From an uncultured Erythrobacter sp. (lineage in GTDB: Bacteria; Pseudomonadota; Alphaproteobacteria; Sphingomonadales; Sphingomonadaceae), in contig CANMOQ010000002.1 in the NCBI GenBank assembly GCA_947499505.1, positions 558,001 to 622,000 on the forward strand: 64,000 nt of DNA, in the 5' to 3' direction. The number at the start of each line of letters is the position of its first letter. Position 1 is the first letter of the stretch. A model generated the notes under the pieces. That model did no database searches. It was given only the letters and a program-made list of their open reading frames with translations, and was not told where the DNA came from. A program made the translations under genes and the position numbers. This document shows positions 1-8,707 of this stretch, piece after piece.

Positions 1-1194
1 CTCAATGCGACAGCGGCGAAGGTTGTTGAGGACATGAGCCGTCTCGATTCCGTCGTTGCGCCGCGTGTCAGCGCCGATATCCCGCGTCCGGAAATCATCA
101 TCCGTCCGCGCCAAGAACTGCTCGCAGATCTCGGTGTTTCAACCGTTGCGCTCAGCCAAACGATCCGCATCGCGACGATGGGCGAGATTGAGCAAAACTC
201 GGCCAAATTCTCACTGTCTGATCGCCAGGTGCCGATTTCTGTTAGGCTGCCAACCTCTTCCCGCGAAGATATGACGACGCTGGAAAATCTGCCTGTCCCG
301 ACAGCTAGCGGCGGTTCGGTGCCGCTTGGCACAATCGCTGATATCTCGTTCGGCTCGGGGCCAACTTCGATTCAGCGCTACAACCAAAATCGCCGTGTTT
401 TCATCGGCGCCGACTTGGCCTCTGGCTTCCTGCGCGGTGATGTGAATGCGCAAATTGAACAATTGCCGACCCTGCTGGACCTGCCAACTGGCGTCATCCG
501 CGATTCCATTGGCGCAGCGGACGTTGAGAATGAACTTGCTGCAAACTTCAGTACGGCCATTCTCGCTGGCGTTCTGCTCGTTTTCGCTGTTCTGGTTCTG
601 CTCTATAAGCGCTTGATGAGCCCGCTAGTGAATATGACGTCGCTAGCGCTTGCGCCATTGGGCGGAATTTTCCTCGTTTGGATCGTGGGTCAGCCGCTTT
701 CTATGCCGGTGATGATCGGCATCCTGCTCTTGCTTGGGATCGTGTCCAAAAACTCGATTCTCTTGATAGACTTTGCGATTGAGGAAATGGCCGACGGCAC
801 GGATCAATTCAAAGCGATCATGGAAGCAGGCCATAAGCGTGCTCAGCCGATTGTGATGACCACAGTCGCGATGACCGCTGGCATGGTGCCAACCGCTCTG
901 TCGCTGTCGGGTGATGGTGCATGGCGCCAACCCATGGGCGTTGTGGTGATTGGCGGTCTGATCCTGTCAACTGTGCTCACCTTGCTAATCGTTCCGGCTG
1001 GTTTCAGCCTGGCCGATAGCTTTGAGCGCCGCGCTGGTCCGTGGATGCGTCAACGCTTCCTCACCTATCGTCCCGGCGATGAAAACAGCAGCAACACCCC
1101 AGGGGCGACTGATGTGCCTGAAGCGGGCGGCGAGCCTAAGCCTTCGGCCACTCCGGCAACTCGTTTGCCGCCAGGGGCAGAGCCCGCCGAGTGA
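1..1194 (+). CDS. RND family efflux transporter inner-membrane permease, C-terminal part (5' end outside window)
   Basis: The reading frame is open from base 1, so the gene begins upstream; about 397 C-terminal residues are visible. They hold a docking/pore-type segment followed by hydrophobic helices typical of transmembrane segments 8-12 of AcrB/MexB-like proton-driven pumps. The family signature around GHKRAQPIVMTT (near residue 290) matches the conserved 'R-x-RPI-MT' helix start of RND pumps. The tail after the last helix is Pro/Gly/Ala-rich and probably cytoplasmic. RND permeases are about 1,000-1,050 residues, so roughly 60 percent is missing. Substrate cannot be inferred; the periplasmic adaptor gene would be expected upstream. 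The stop is followed by a separate transcription unit. Confidence 0.9.
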   Translation, partial: LNATAAKVVEDMSRLDSVVAPRVSADIPRPEIIIRPRQELLADLGVSTVALSQTIRIATMGEIEQNSAKFSLSDRQVPISVRLPTSSREDMTTLENLPVPTASGGSVPLGTIADISFGSGPTSIQRYNQNRRVFIGADLASGFLRGDVNAQIEQLPTLLDLPTGVIRDSIGAADVENELAANFSTAILAGVLLVFAVLVLLYKRLMSPLVNMTSLALAPLGGIFLVWIVGQPLSMPVMIGILLLLGIVSKNSILLIDFAIEEMADGTDQFKAIMEAGHKRAQPIVMTTVAMTAGMVPTALSLSGDGAWRQPMGVVVIGGLILSTVLTLLIVPAGFSLADSFERRAGPWMRQRFLTYRPGDENSSNTPGATDVPEAGGEPKPSATPATRLPPGAEPAE

Positions 1195-1257
1195 GTGATC
1201 TCGCACTAGTACGAGCCAACGTGTTGCAAATCCCAGCGGTATGCTAGGCGCGGGGCC

Positions 1258-2550
1258 ATGTCTGATGCTCAGCCAATTCCACTAAAGTTCGGCGGTGAAG
1301 CGCTGACGGCGGACCGTGCGCGCCGCATGCGTTGGACGGCGACCGGGCTGCTGGCGGCGATGGGGCTGCTGTTCTTTACAACGCATCCCTATGTCGAGCT
1401 GCATCCGGCATGGGGCTATGTGAACGCCTTTGCTGAGGCGGCAATGGTTGGCGGTCTGGCCGATTGGTTCGCGGTCACCGCGCTGTTTCGTCACCCTCTG
1501 GGCCTACCGATCCCGCACACGGCGATCATCCCCGAAAACAAAGACCGTATCGCCGACACCATGGCGCAGTTTCTGCAGGAGAATTTCCTGACTCCGGCGG
1601 TTGTGGCGCGGCGCATGGCAGGCATGAATGTTGCGCGCGCGGTCGGCGATTTTCTGGTCGCCCCGGCGCGTACGCAGGATGGCCCAGATCCACGCTCCCG
1701 CATCACAGGCGGGGCGGCAGAATTGCTGGCCGAAGTGCTCGAATCGCTCGATCCTGATCGGCTTGGCAATCAAGTGCGGAGCGGGCTGGGCAATCAATTT
1801 GCCAAGATTGATATCTCGCCGCTGGTGGGGCGAATGCTGGAAAGCGCGATCGCCGATGGGCGGCACATGCCTTTGATGGATGGCTTCATCCGCTGGGCGG
1901 GCCTGACGCTGGAAGACAATGAAGAGACGGTTCGCGAAGTGATCCACGCGCGCGCCAATGCGGTGCTGCGCTGGACTGGCCTTGATGAGCGGATCTCCGG
2001 CTCTGTGCTGGACGGCCTCTACAAATTGCTGGCGGAGGTTCTGGTCGATCCTGAGCACCCGCTGCGCAGCAAGATTGAAGAGGGGCTGGCCAAACTCTCA
2101 CAAGACTTGCAGCATGATCCCGACACGCGCGAACGCGTTGAAAGCATGAAGCGCGACCTCATCGAAAATCCGGCAGTGGCGGAATGGTGGATGGGCGTGT
2201 GGGAGCGCATCCGCAGGTCATTAATCCGGCGCGCGCGTGAAGCCGACAGCGAGCTGGGCAACAAAATGCGCAAAGGCCTGTCCGAGCTGGGCAGCGCGCT
2301 CAAACAGGATGAGCGTTTGCAGCTCCAGATCAACCGTTTTGCGCGGCGCACTCTGGTGGGAGTTGCGACCCGCTATGGCGGCGAGATTGTGACCCTGGTC
2401 TCCGACACGGTGAAGCGCTGGGATGCGACGACCATCACCGGCCGGATCGAAAGCGCGGTCGGGCGCGACCTCCAGTTCATCCGCATCAATGGCACATTGG
2501 TGGGCGGGCTCGTCGGCATGACGATCCATTTCATCATCGGCTTTATGTAG
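1258..2550 (+). CDS. DUF445 family membrane protein (YjiN-like)
   Basis: A 430-residue protein beginning at ATG 1258. The family hallmark GGLADWFAVTALFRHPLG follows a first hydrophobic segment (about residues 28-46), and the C-terminus ends in a second one (LVGGLVGMTIHFIIGFM), the usual DUF445 layout with a long, mostly helical charged middle section between two membrane anchors. Family members (E. coli YjiN, Bacillus YheB) have no firmly assigned biochemical role. It follows the RND pump gene by 63 bases but the spacing does not require an operon. The family assignment is secure; function is unknown. Confidence 0.88.
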   Translation: MSDAQPIPLKFGGEALTADRARRMRWTATGLLAAMGLLFFTTHPYVELHPAWGYVNAFAEAAMVGGLADWFAVTALFRHPLGLPIPHTAIIPENKDRIADTMAQFLQENFLTPAVVARRMAGMNVARAVGDFLVAPARTQDGPDPRSRITGGAAELLAEVLESLDPDRLGNQVRSGLGNQFAKIDISPLVGRMLESAIADGRHMPLMDGFIRWAGLTLEDNEETVREVIHARANAVLRWTGLDERISGSVLDGLYKLLAEVLVDPEHPLRSKIEEGLAKLSQDLQHDPDTRERVESMKRDLIENPAVAEWWMGVWERIRRSLIRRAREADSELGNKMRKGLSELGSALKQDERLQLQINRFARRTLVGVATRYGGEIVTLVSDTVKRWDATTITGRIESAVGRDLQFIRINGTLVGGLVGMTIHFIIGFM

Positions 2551-2629
2551 CTGGATCCGTGCCAACCTGCGGGGAAGTACGCAGGCGCTTTGCAGCCCTC
2601 AGTTTGGCAATAGCCGCTAGCAGCAGGGC

Positions 2630-3106
2630 ATGCCCACCAAACAGCCAGTTCCTGCCCCGAAGACGATCTCCCTAGCCGCTGGCGCGCAGGCGGTGATCAA
2701 TGGCGCGTTGGTAACCGCGCTGGAGTCATGCCAGTTTGAGGTTGGCTCTGGCGCCTATGTGCTTACCGGCCGGGCGCTGTGGCGCAGCCAGCGGGACCGC
2801 TCCAGCAGCGCCGATGCGCTGTATTTTGAGATGATGAAGGCTTGTGCGGCGCCAGAAAATTTTGAGCCAGCGCGTTCTCGCTTGTTTGCTGCCCTCAGCG
2901 AGGTTGTGGCGCAGGACCGGACGCACCAGTCGCAAAAGGAATGCGCTGCCTGTGCCGCCGCCCTGGTTGCTGGCGATGCAGAGGCCGCGCTAGGAAGCGC
3001 ACGCCGACTGGCTGAGGCGAATGCTGCGAAAGCAAAACGCACACCGAGCTCTCGCGGTGCGCCCGCTCAGCGGCGAGCGCAGATTGTTTCTAGCGGGACG
3101 GTTTAG
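2630..3106 (+). CDS. flbT: FlbT-like flagellar biosynthesis repressor family protein
   Basis: 158 residues from ATG 2630. The N-terminal pattern 'ISLAAGAQAVINGALV' aligns with the FlbT start (L-x-LKPGE-x-x-x-LNGAV), and the later 'ALYFEMMKAC' matches the conserved 'YF-x-x-MMMYL' stretch; length also fits FlbT (about 130-160). In Caulobacter FlbT binds the flagellin mRNA leader and destabilises it in response to flagellum assembly. No flagellar gene is visible nearby, which is unusual because flbT normally sits with flaF and flagellin genes. The C-terminal third is Ala/Arg-rich and diverged. It overlaps the convergent gene at its 3' end by 4 bases. The match is by eye, so moderate confidence. 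Confidence 0.6.
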   Translation: MPTKQPVPAPKTISLAAGAQAVINGALVTALESCQFEVGSGAYVLTGRALWRSQRDRSSSADALYFEMMKACAAPENFEPARSRLFAALSEVVAQDRTHQSQKECAACAAALVAGDAEAALGSARRLAEANAAKAKRTPSSRGAPAQRRAQIVSSGTV

Positions 3107-3975
3107 TCGTTCACTTTGTATGTGATCGCGGTGAGGTAATAGGATGCCATTGGCAGGCCATTGGCATCTAACGCTGGCTCAAACTCGGCTTTGGCCATCT
3201 CTCTGCATGCGGGAGACTTTAGAGATTTGTTGATTGTCGTCTGATTGATCACGCAGTCTGTCATCTTGCCGGTTTCATCGATTTTCAGCCGCATTCGCAT
3301 GATTCCTTGCTCTCCCTTACGCAGCGCTGCACGCGGATAAGTTTCTACAAGTCGCTGGCCGATTGCCTGCTCATTTGTCCATTTCACAGCCTTCGTGGCG
3401 CTCTTGTGCTTTTCGACATCAACACCCCAGTCGCTGATAAGGCTCTGTGTGCATTGATTGAGCACTTTGAAGGCCTCGCCAAGTTCGCCCGTTTTGAAGG
3501 TCACGCTGCGGTTGCGCTGCTTGAACTCTACGAATTCTGCAAAGCTCGCTCTCGCAGTGTTCAATTGATGCAGGATACCAAGTTTTTGGCCTTGATTCGG
3601 TTCTTCAAGTGCTAGCTTGCTGTAAATGATGGCCTCGCCAAAGCTGGCGATTGTGCCCATGAATGGCTGTGTTTCCATCGGCTCTTGGTCCCGGAAAAAC
3701 CTCACGCTTACTGGTTTGTTAGCGCGGAAACGGTCAAAACCTCGCCCTGATGCGGTGAAACCAAAGCTCGCCTTCGGTCCCCACTGCTCAAAAAACAGAA
3801 CATGGCGGTTCTCCCCCTCTCCAAACACTCGGACAAGGCGGCATTTCTCTTCGCCAAAATCGACATTCCATTTGGAGCTAGGCTCAAGCATAACCGGCTC
3901 GGCCTTTGCAGACGCTGGGCTCGCAGCGCCTATGCCCAAAATGGCCGCCGCCAGCATTCCCAATCCAAACCGCAT
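3103..3975 (-). CDS. Secreted protein with TonB-type C-terminal domain
   Basis: About 290 residues from ATG 3975. A further in-frame ATG at 3990 lies inside the T-tract of the etfA terminator and is unlikely to be used. The protein begins with a signal peptide (MRFGLGMLAAAILGIG followed by an Ala-Ser-Ala cleavage site). The last ~85 residues (from YPRAALRKGEQG to the end) resemble the TonB C-terminal fold: 'YP-x-x-A', a 'G-x-x-x-x-x-x-x-I-x-x-x-G-x-x-x-x-C' strand pattern and a final beta-strand. There is no Pro-rich linker or N-terminal anchor as in true TonB, so energy transduction is unlikely. Proteins of this design are common and uncharacterised in sphingomonads. Confidence 0.7.
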   Translation of the reverse strand: MRFGLGMLAAAILGIGAASPASAKAEPVMLEPSSKWNVDFGEEKCRLVRVFGEGENRHVLFFEQWGPKASFGFTASGRGFDRFRANKPVSVRFFRDQEPMETQPFMGTIASFGEAIIYSKLALEEPNQGQKLGILHQLNTARASFAEFVEFKQRNRSVTFKTGELGEAFKVLNQCTQSLISDWGVDVEKHKSATKAVKWTNEQAIGQRLVETYPRAALRKGEQGIMRMRLKIDETGKMTDCVINQTTINKSLKSPACREMAKAEFEPALDANGLPMASYYLTAITYKVND

Positions 3976-3985
3976 ATGTGCCCCC

Positions 3986-4026
3986 AACAAAGCAAAACCC
4001 CCGCCTCATAATAACGAGGCGAGGGT
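3986..4026 (-). terminator. Rho-independent terminator of etfBA
   Basis: On the minus strand an 11-bp stem with one mismatch (arms at 4016-4026 and 3997-4007, 8-base loop) is followed by a T-rich run (TTTTGCTTTG). It lies 37 bases past the etfA stop and just upstream of the start of the next minus-strand gene, insulating the two. Confidence 0.8.
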
Positions 4027-4062
4027 CTGCTTCAACCTTGAGTCTTTATGCAGGGCAGCGGC

Positions 4063-4998
4063 TTAGCCGAGCTTTTGCGTCAGCTCTGGCACTGCATTGA
4101 ACAGATCAGCCACCAGGCCAATATCTGCCACTTGGAAGATCGGCGCATCTTCATCCTTGTTGATCGCGATGATCACTTTGGAATCTTTCATGCCCGCAAG
4201 GTGCTGAATCGCGCCGGAAATGCCGATCGCGATATAGACCTCAGGAGCGACGATCTTGCCGGTTTGGCCGACTTGATAATCGTTCGGGACATAGCCCGCA
4301 TCCACTGCCGCGCGCGATGCGCCGATGGCCGCGCCCAGCTTGTCAGCCAGCGGGGTGATGACGCTCTCGAAGGTTTCGCCGTCTTTGAGTGCGCGTCCGC
4401 CGGACACGATCACGCCAGCGCTAGCGAGTTCTGGACGGTCGCCGCCATCCGCGATTTCTGCGCTTACAAAGCTGGAGATGCCTGCATCACCCGGACCGCT
4501 TGCGTCTTCGATCGAGGCTGATCCGCCAGTGGTCTCCGCCTTTTCAAAGGCCGTGCCGCGAACGGTGATCACCAGCTTGGGATCGGCGCTTTCGACGGTG
4601 GCGATGGCATTGCCGGCATAGATCGGACGGGTGAAGGTCTTGCCGCCTTCGACCGAAAGAATGTCGGATATCTGCATCACATCAAGGTGCGCGGCAACGC
4701 GCGGAGCGATGTTCTTGCCGCTCGTGGTCGCCGGGGCGAGGAAAGCGTCATAGCTGTCCATTAGGCCAGCCACCAATGGGGCGACGTTTTCCGCAAGGCC
4801 ATTTGCATAAGCGGCATCGTCCGCCTTCAGCACTTTTGAAACGCCCGCAATTTGCGCCGCGCCATCGGCGACAGCGCCGCAATTGTGGCCAGCGACCAGC
4901 GCGGTCACTTCGCCCAGCTTGCCCGCTGCGGTGACGACAGCCAGTGTGGCGTCATTGACGGATGAATTGTCGTGTTCGACGAGAACCAGAGTGTTCAT
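4063..4998 (-). CDS. etfA: Electron transfer flavoprotein subunit alpha
   Basis: 311 residues, the normal length. The C-terminal FAD-binding region is intact: [20 protein letters not shown], 'HLAGM', '[10 protein letters not shown]', then the '[10 protein letters not shown]' helix. EtfAB is a soluble FAD/AMP heterodimer that takes electrons from acyl-CoA dehydrogenases and passes them to ETF:ubiquinone oxidoreductase at the inner membrane. It lies 32 bases downstream of etfB in the same orientation, with a terminator after it, so the two form a dicistronic unit. An acyl-CoA dehydrogenase gene at 23-24 kb is a plausible electron donor. Confidence 0.97.
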   Translation of the reverse strand: MNTLVLVEHDNSSVNDATLAVVTAAGKLGEVTALVAGHNCGAVADGAAQIAGVSKVLKADDAAYANGLAENVAPLVAGLMDSYDAFLAPATTSGKNIAPRVAAHLDVMQISDILSVEGGKTFTRPIYAGNAIATVESADPKLVITVRGTAFEKAETTGGSASIEDASGPGDAGISSFVSAEIADGGDRPELASAGVIVSGGRALKDGETFESVITPLADKLGAAIGASRAAVDAGYVPNDYQVGQTGKIVAPEVYIAIGISGAIQHLAGMKDSKVIIAINKDEDAPIFQVADIGLVADLFNAVPELTQKLG

Positions 4999-5030
4999 GG
5001 TCTTTGTTCCTTATCCTGCTCAGGCGCGCC

Positions 5031-5777
5031 TCAGGCGATGCCCAGAGCCTTGATCTTCTCAACCAGCGCATCGACGTCGGCGACCTTTTCGCCGGCCTGA
5101 CGAACGGGCGGCTCAGCGACGTTGGTGGTCGTGAGGCGAGGAGCCACATCGACCCCGAAATCGGCCGGGGTCTTACTGTCGAGCGGCTTCTTCTTTGCCT
5201 TCATGATGTTCGGCAGAGAAGCGTAGCGCGGCTCATTCAAACGCAGGTCAGTGGTGACAATCGCGGGCAGCGTCAGCTTGACGGTTTCAAGACCGCCATC
5301 AACTTCGCGCTTTACTTCGACGCTGTCGCCGTCAACCGCGACGGTGTTTGCAAACGTACCCTGCGGGCGGCCCATCAGAGCAGCGAGCATTTGGCCGGTT
5401 TGGTTCGAATCGTCAGAGATCGATTGCTTGCCGAGCAGCACGAGACCGGGCTGTTCTTCGTCTGCAATTGCTTTCAGAATTTTCGCAACGGCGAGCGGCT
5501 CAACTTCCTCATCGGTTTCGACCAGGATCGCGCGGTCTGCACCCATGGCGAGCGCGGTGCGCAGCGTTTCCTGAGCCTTTGTAGGGCCGATCGATACGGC
5601 GACGATTTCTTCGGCTTTGCCCGCCTCTTTGATGCGAATCGCCTCTTCGACAGCGATTTCATCAAATGGGTTCATGCTCATTTTGACATTGGCCAGATCA
5701 ACGCCTGTGCCGTCGGCCTTAACGCGCGGTTTCACGTTATAATCAATCACCCGTTTGACGGGGACGAGGATTTTCAT
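5031..5777 (-). CDS. etfB: Electron transfer flavoprotein subunit beta
   Basis: 248 residues starting [14 protein letters not shown], the standard beta-subunit N-terminus. '[14 protein letters not shown]' and the downstream '[21 protein letters not shown]' are the conserved ETF-beta signature, the latter being the recognition loop that docks on dehydrogenases. The subunit binds AMP and forms the obligate dimer with EtfA encoded directly downstream. A palindromic operator candidate overlaps its promoter (5824-5852), suggesting control together with fatty-acid or branched-chain amino-acid catabolism. Confidence 0.97.
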   Translation of the reverse strand: MKILVPVKRVIDYNVKPRVKADGTGVDLANVKMSMNPFDEIAVEEAIRIKEAGKAEEIVAVSIGPTKAQETLRTALAMGADRAILVETDEEVEPLAVAKILKAIADEEQPGLVLLGKQSISDDSNQTGQMLAALMGRPQGTFANTVAVDGDSVEVKREVDGGLETVKLTLPAIVTTDLRLNEPRYASLPNIMKAKKKPLDSKTPADFGVDVAPRLTTTNVAEPPVRQAGEKVADVDALVEKIKALGIA

Positions 5778-5823
5778 CGCAGTTCCTTCCTTATGGCGCC
5801 CAGGCGCAAATCTACTGAAAACC

Positions 5824-5852
5824 GTCCTAGCTTGCGTTTACGTAAACGTCAA
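5824..5852 (-). promoter_or_regulatory. Promoter/operator candidate of etfBA
   Basis: Reading on the minus strand, TTGACG (5852-5847) and TAGGAC (5829-5824) are 17 bases apart. The spacer holds the perfect 12-bp palindrome GTTTACGTAAAC (5836-5847), extended on both sides to a CTTG...CAAG near-palindrome. An operator centred in the -35/-10 spacer is typical of MerR-type activators; the TTTACGTAAA core resembles motifs assigned to LiuR-like regulators of branched-chain/fatty-acid catabolism. The regulator itself is not in this window. The palindrome is seen; the regulator name is inference. Confidence 0.5.
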
Positions 5853-5989
5853 GCAGCGCCGGAGTCCCAAGTGCATGTTTCGCAGGCAGTCCTCGCGCGC
5901 TGATCGCTCAAGGTCAAGCCTGCCTTTTTGAGAGCTTTGCAGGTAAGGTTGCACGCAATGAAACAGGTGAAGCCGGGGGGTGGGCAAGA

Positions 5990-6469
5990 ATGGCAATTGG
6001 ATATGGAATCTCGATGGCGATCGCAATTGTCGCGGTAGCAACACCTAGTGCGATATCTGCGCACGAGAAGCCGGTCGGAGATGCAGCCTTAGAAGCGCAG
6101 TCGCCCCCGACCGCATCAGACTGCTCGGATGCCCACACGACCCTCGCAATGAACGATTGTTTGAGTGGGCTTTTGACGAAGGCGGATCAACGCCGCAATG
6201 CCTATCTTGACGAAGCCATGCGCCGATATGAGGGCGAAACGGAGCTTCGCGATCAGATTATGCGCAGTGATGCGGCCTTCACCGCCTACCGCGATGCTGA
6301 ATGCCGGGCAGTGTATGAGTATTGGAAAGAAGGCTCAATTCGCGGCGTGATGCACCTGACCTGCCAAATTGAAATGACGGACGAGCGGACGCATACAATA
6401 TGGCGCAACTGGCTGACCTATGCAGATAGCACGCCGCCCATTCTGCCGGAGCCGAAACCGACGCGGTAG
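5990..6469 (+). CDS. DUF1311 / lysozyme inhibitor LprI-like secreted protein
   Basis: 159 residues from ATG 5990, preceded by a G-rich ribosome-binding stretch. A signal peptide (residues 1-24, ending near ISAHE) leads into a mature domain with the DUF1311 pattern: Cys at 'SDCSDAHTTLAMNDC', 'LDEAMRRY', 'AFTAYRDAECRAVYEYWKEG', then 'HLTCQIEMTDERT'. Four conserved cysteines suggest two disulfides in the periplasm. In LprI of Mycobacterium this domain inhibits lysozyme; many family members have unknown roles. It is divergent from etfB and convergent with sucC, so it is probably monocistronic. Confidence 0.75.
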   Translation: MAIGYGISMAIAIVAVATPSAISAHEKPVGDAALEAQSPPTASDCSDAHTTLAMNDCLSGLLTKADQRRNAYLDEAMRRYEGETELRDQIMRSDAAFTAYRDAECRAVYEYWKEGSIRGVMHLTCQIEMTDERTHTIWRNWLTYADSTPPILPEPKPTR

Positions 6470-6485
6470 GTCCGACGCTTTAAAC

Positions 6486-6520
6486 GAAAGACCGCGCCAA
6501 CTTGAGCTGACGCGGCTTTC
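6486..6520. terminator. Bidirectional terminator between the DUF1311 gene and sucC
   Basis: GAAAG(A)CCGCG at 6486-6496 pairs with CGCGGCTTTC at 6511-6520 (one bulged A, 14-base loop). The A/T-flanked stem sits between two convergent stops and could end transcription from both sides. Confidence 0.65.
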
Positions 6521-6545
6521 TAAAGTCCAAATATGCGCAGCGCGT

Positions 6546-7760
6546 TTAAGCCGCCTGTTTAACCTCAGCGACGATCTTCTTCGCAGCATCGCCCAGGTCA
6601 TCCGCGGCCACAATCGGCAGTCCGGAATTGGCAAGGATGTCCTTGCCCTGCTGGACGTTGGTGCCTTCGAGGCGGACCACCAGCGGGACAGAGAGGTTCA
6701 CGTCCTTCGCCGCTTGCACGATGCCGTCGGCGATAATGTCGCATTTCATTATCCCGCCGAAAATATTGACGAGGATACCCTCAACCGCTGGATCTTTCAG
6801 AATGATCTTGAACGCGGCAGTCACTTTCTCAGTGGTTGCGCCGCCGCCTACGTCGAGGAAGTTGGCCGGGAACGCGCCGTTCAGCTTGATGATATCCATC
6901 GTTGCCATGGCAAGGCCCGCGCCATTGACCATGCAGCCAATGTTTCCGTCGAGCTTGATGTAAGCGAGGTCATATTCTGACGCTTCAACTTCGGCTGGAT
7001 CTTCCTCGGTCTCGTCACGCATCGCCTCGATGTCTTTGTGACGATAGAGCGCATTGCCATCAAAGCTCATCTTGGTATCGAGCACCAGCAGATCGGCTTT
7101 ACCCTCAGCGTTTGGCTTGGTCTCAACCAGCGGGTTGATTTCCAGCATTTCGCAATCGCTCGCCATGAAGGCGGCATAAAGCTTGGCGGCGAGTTTTTGG
7201 CACTGCTTGTTGAGATCGCCTGAGAGTTTCAGCGCAAACGCCACCGCGCGGCCATGATGCGGCATGAAACCTTGCGCGGGGTCGATCGTGATCGTCGTGA
7301 TCAGCTCTGGCGTGTTGTGCGCCACGTCTTCGATATCCATGCCGCCTTCGGTGGAGGCGACCATCGCAACCTGGCCGCTGGCCCGGTCGACCAACATGGC
7401 GAGGTAATATTCGCTCTCGATATCAACGCCGTCGGTCACATACAGGCGGTTGACCTGCTTGCCTTCGGCACCGGTTTGAATGGTGACGAGCGTGTTGCCG
7501 AGCATTTCCTTCGCGTGGCTTTCCACTTCATCAAGCGAGAAGGCGAGCCGCACGCCGCCTTTTGCGTCTTCTGGCAGTTCCTTAAACTTGCCCTTGCCGC
7601 GTCCGCCAGCGTGAATTTGCGCCTTTACGACATAGAGCGGCCCGGGCAGCTGCTTGGCACCGGCGAGGGCTTCTTCCACACTCATCGCGGCATGGCCTGC
7701 TGGCACGGCGATCCCGTGTTCTTTGAGCAATTCCTTGGCCTGATACTCGTGAATGTTCAT
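6546..7760 (-). CDS. sucC: Succinyl-CoA synthetase (ADP-forming) subunit beta
   Basis: 404 residues, starting [20 protein letters not shown], the hallmark SucC N-terminus. The ATP-grasp domain (about 1-240, '[14 protein letters not shown]') and the C-terminal ligase domain ('[20 protein letters not shown]', '[18 protein letters not shown]') are complete. With SucD it converts succinyl-CoA to succinate in the TCA cycle with substrate-level phosphorylation. The partner sucD, normally directly downstream, is not here: the next gene is convergent. It must be encoded elsewhere, as I expect for sphingomonads where sucD often sits with sucAB. Confidence 0.97.
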   Translation of the reverse strand: MNIHEYQAKELLKEHGIAVPAGHAAMSVEEALAGAKQLPGPLYVVKAQIHAGGRGKGKFKELPEDAKGGVRLAFSLDEVESHAKEMLGNTLVTIQTGAEGKQVNRLYVTDGVDIESEYYLAMLVDRASGQVAMVASTEGGMDIEDVAHNTPELITTITIDPAQGFMPHHGRAVAFALKLSGDLNKQCQKLAAKLYAAFMASDCEMLEINPLVETKPNAEGKADLLVLDTKMSFDGNALYRHKDIEAMRDETEEDPAEVEASEYDLAYIKLDGNIGCMVNGAGLAMATMDIIKLNGAFPANFLDVGGGATTEKVTAAFKIILKDPAVEGILVNIFGGIMKCDIIADGIVQAAKDVNLSVPLVVRLEGTNVQQGKDILANSGLPIVAADDLGDAAKKIVAEVKQAA

Positions 7761-7870
7761 CGCTGGCTGTCCTTAATTCGTAAATGCGGGGAGATAATGT
7801 TGGTGCGTGCCTAAGCATGGATTCACCGGCTTGAAAAGTGTGGTTTGTACGGCCACGACTAAACCATCAC

Positions 7871-8650
7871 ATGATTGATCGAATTCGCCTTCAAGAAATC
7901 GTCCGCGAAGCGGGCCGGATAGCGCATTCGCGCTGGCCGGGTGATGGCCATGCGCTGAGCACTTGGGAGAAAACTCCGGGCGATCCTGTGAGCGAGGCGG
8001 ACCTTGAGGTTGATGCCTTTCTGAAGCGAGAGCTCGGCGCGCTGCTTCCCTCGGCGGGCTGGCTGTCCGAAGAGACCGTGGATGATCCCGGACGGCTCGA
8101 TAATGACCTGATTTGGCTGGTCGATCCAATTGACGGCACGCGCGATTTCATTCGCGGGCGGCCGGGATGGGCGGTGTCTGTCGCTTTGATCAGCGCCGGG
8201 CGTCCCTTGATCGGAATGCTGGCCGCGCCTTCACGCGGGGAGGAATGGATCGCCGAGGCGGGCAAGGGCGCGACCCTCAATGACCAAGCCATCACCGCTT
8301 CACGGCGGACCGAATTTTCCGGCGCGCGCATTCCGATCGATCAATTGCCCAGCCGCGATTCTGATTTGGTGATTGTTGAGAAGCCCAATTCGATCGCACT
8401 GCGCATTGCGATGGTGGCGGCGGATATGGCGGATTTGGTCGCAACCTTGCGCTGGGGCTATGAGTGGGACGTGGGCGCCGCGACACTGATCGCGCGGGAG
8501 GCCGGCGCGCAAGTCTCTGACGCGTTTGGCGCGCCACTTGGCTATAATAAGCTGGATCCCCGCGCTTTTGGGGTGCTGGTGAGCTCGCCAGAGATTCACG
8601 GCGCCGCGGTGGAGCGGATTGCCGAGCGGGCCAGGGATTTGTCCAAGTAG
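7871..8650 (+). CDS. Inositol monophosphatase family / 3'(2'),5'-bisphosphate nucleotidase CysQ-like
   Basis: About 259 residues from ATG 7871; an in-frame ATG at 7838 would add 11 residues with no family match. The Li-sensitive phosphatase motifs are present: 'SEET' (metal ligands), 'WLVDPIDGTRDFIRG' (motif A) and 'YEWDVGAATLIAREAGA' (motif B). The spacing matches CysQ/IMPase enzymes that use Mg2+ to hydrolyse sugar phosphates, inositol phosphate or PAP. A second CysQ-like gene at 39.5 kb sits in a sulfate operon and is the better PAP phosphatase; this one's substrate is therefore open. Confidence 0.85.
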   Translation: MIDRIRLQEIVREAGRIAHSRWPGDGHALSTWEKTPGDPVSEADLEVDAFLKRELGALLPSAGWLSEETVDDPGRLDNDLIWLVDPIDGTRDFIRGRPGWAVSVALISAGRPLIGMLAAPSRGEEWIAEAGKGATLNDQAITASRRTEFSGARIPIDQLPSRDSDLVIVEKPNSIALRIAMVAADMADLVATLRWGYEWDVGAATLIAREAGAQVSDAFGAPLGYNKLDPRAFGVLVSSPEIHGAAVERIAERARDLSK

Positions 8651-8673
8651 GCTTTTGTTTGGCAATTGTATAC

Positions 8674-8701
8674 TTGACAAAGCAAGGGTGTCTGCTATCC
8701 A
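8674..8701 (+). promoter_or_regulatory. Sigma-70-like promoter for the transposase gene
   Basis: TTGACA (8674-8679) is a perfect -35 hexamer, followed after 16 bases by TATCCA (8696-8701). The start codon is only 7 bases further, so the transcript would be nearly leaderless. Confidence 0.4.
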
Positions 8702-8707
8702 TAAGCC

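Noticed and set aside
4962..5903. 313-residue plus-strand frame
   Set aside because: Antisense to etfB, whose identity is clear.
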